Made by a program: the position numbers and the translations under genes. From NCBI RefSeq assembly GCF_947496195.1, contig NZ_CANMBY010000001.1, positions 248,001 through 312,000 on the forward strand: DNA of 64,000 bases, in the 5' to 3' direction. Shown here piece after piece: positions 63,546-64,000 of the stretch. The notes under the pieces are model-generated. The model did no database searches, was not told the DNA's origin, and saw only the letters and a list, made by a program, of their open reading frames with translations. Numbering within the stretch: the first letter of the stretch is position 1; each line of letters begins with the position of its first letter. The stretch comes from an uncultured Polaribacter sp. GTDB lineage: Bacteria > Bacteroidota > Bacteroidia > Flavobacteriales > Flavobacteriaceae.

Positions 63546-64000
63546 ATGAAAATAAAAACACTAATTCTTTTTTTAATTGGCTTTAGTTTTAATTTAACTA
63601 GTCAAAATCAGTTTTCGATATCTGGAGTGATTTTTGATAAAAAAACAAAGAATCCTTTACCTTTTGCATCTGTTGTTTATGTAAAAAAATCTTTAGGAAC
63701 AACTTCAGATATTAATGGTAACTTTTCATTTACAATTTTTAATGCAAAAAAAACTGATACAATTTTAATCTCACATATAGGCTACAAAACTCTTAAACTA
63801 CAGGTTTCTGAAATTAATAAAATAAAAAATATAGCACTATTTGAAAATACCAAAAGTTTAAAAGAAATTATTATTAAAACTAAAAGTAACTTAAAACTAA
63901 AAAAGTTTATTAAAGAAACTATTTTAAACTATAATAATAACAAAAAACAAGAACCTCACATTGCTATTGCACATTACAGAGAAAAGGCTAAAAAAAATAG
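63546..64000 (+). CDS. Carboxypeptidase-regulatory-like domain protein, partial
   Basis: A frame of 151 codons opens at an ATG and runs off the end of the window. It has a signal peptide (MKIKTLILFLIGFSFNLTSQ) and then a beta-sandwich of the CarboxypepD_reg-like type (ISGVIFDKKTKNPLPFASV, GTTSDINGNFSF, ISHIGYKT). This domain usually precedes either a TonB-dependent barrel or an unknown surface module. The rest is outside the window, so the type cannot be decided. It lies about 115 bases behind the cyclase. Confidence 0.8.
   Translation, partial: MKIKTLILFLIGFSFNLTSQNQFSISGVIFDKKTKNPLPFASVVYVKKSLGTTSDINGNFSFTIFNAKKTDTILISHIGYKTLKLQVSEINKIKNIALFENTKSLKEIIIKTKSNLKLKKFIKETILNYNNNKKQEPHIAIAHYREKAKKN

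Overview
This window is chromosomal DNA from a marine-type member of the Flavobacteriaceae (Bacteroidota), most like Polaribacter or Tenacibaculum; the genus is a guess. Support comes from very AT-rich DNA, gliding-motility genes gldB and gldC, a type IX secretion (T9SS) C-terminal sorting domain, Bacteroidota-type promoters (TTTG, about 19-21 bases, TAnnTTTG), A-rich leaders without Shine-Dalgarno sequences, and many near-consensus housekeeping proteins of flavobacterial type. I found no rRNA, tRNA, CRISPR array, insertion sequence or prophage.

Layout. 1-5 kb: accD, rpsO, pnp and a FolK-deoxynucleoside kinase fusion. 5-7 kb: gldC and gldB, then nadE. 7-13 kb: a 43-codon small ORF, dnaG, clpX, clpP and tig, all on the minus strand. 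13-20.5 kb: pyrH-frr, an RND/MMPL-type exporter, and asnS-rpoN-membrane protein. 20.5-24.9 kb: a PorT-like barrel, an exbB / 4-TM protein / exbD / exbD operon, and an asparaginase. 25-28.5 kb: a membrane zinc peptidase, a DUF2237 protein, a small membrane protein and lepA. 28.6-33.5 kb: a phosphatase, a single-POTRA Omp85-like protein, a universal stress protein, a GH113-like glycosidase and a barrel protein. 33.6-40.7 kb: a tightly packed six-gene unit joining an FAD oxidoreductase, a membrane ferredoxin, a MORN protein and three glycosyltransferases. 40.7-51.1 kb: a LacI regulator with a HAD phosphatase, then nitrilase, DUF2797, GH3, polyprenyl synthase, rlmN, queA and aroA. 51-56.7 kb: a sortilin-like BNR protein, a FadL-family porin, and mazG with two small membrane proteins. 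57-64 kb: a signalling and surface region with a membrane-bound LuxR-type receptor, a secreted T9SS cargo, a periplasmic-TPR adenylate cyclase, and a cut-off carboxypeptidase-regulatory-domain protein.

How it fits together. Most of the window is core: replication, translation, RNA decay, proteolysis, cofactors and envelope energisation. The less explained parts are the redox-glycosyltransferase unit, the exbB/exbD operon with its unusual ExbD, the receptor-cargo-cyclase region, and several non-coding structures: tandem hairpins before pnp, a 13-bp hairpin between clpX and dnaG, palindromes in two promoter regions, and repeated AATTACTT motifs before the receptor gene. Two essential enzymes, AccD and DnaG, have lost every ligand of their zinc ribbons, while ClpX keeps its own.
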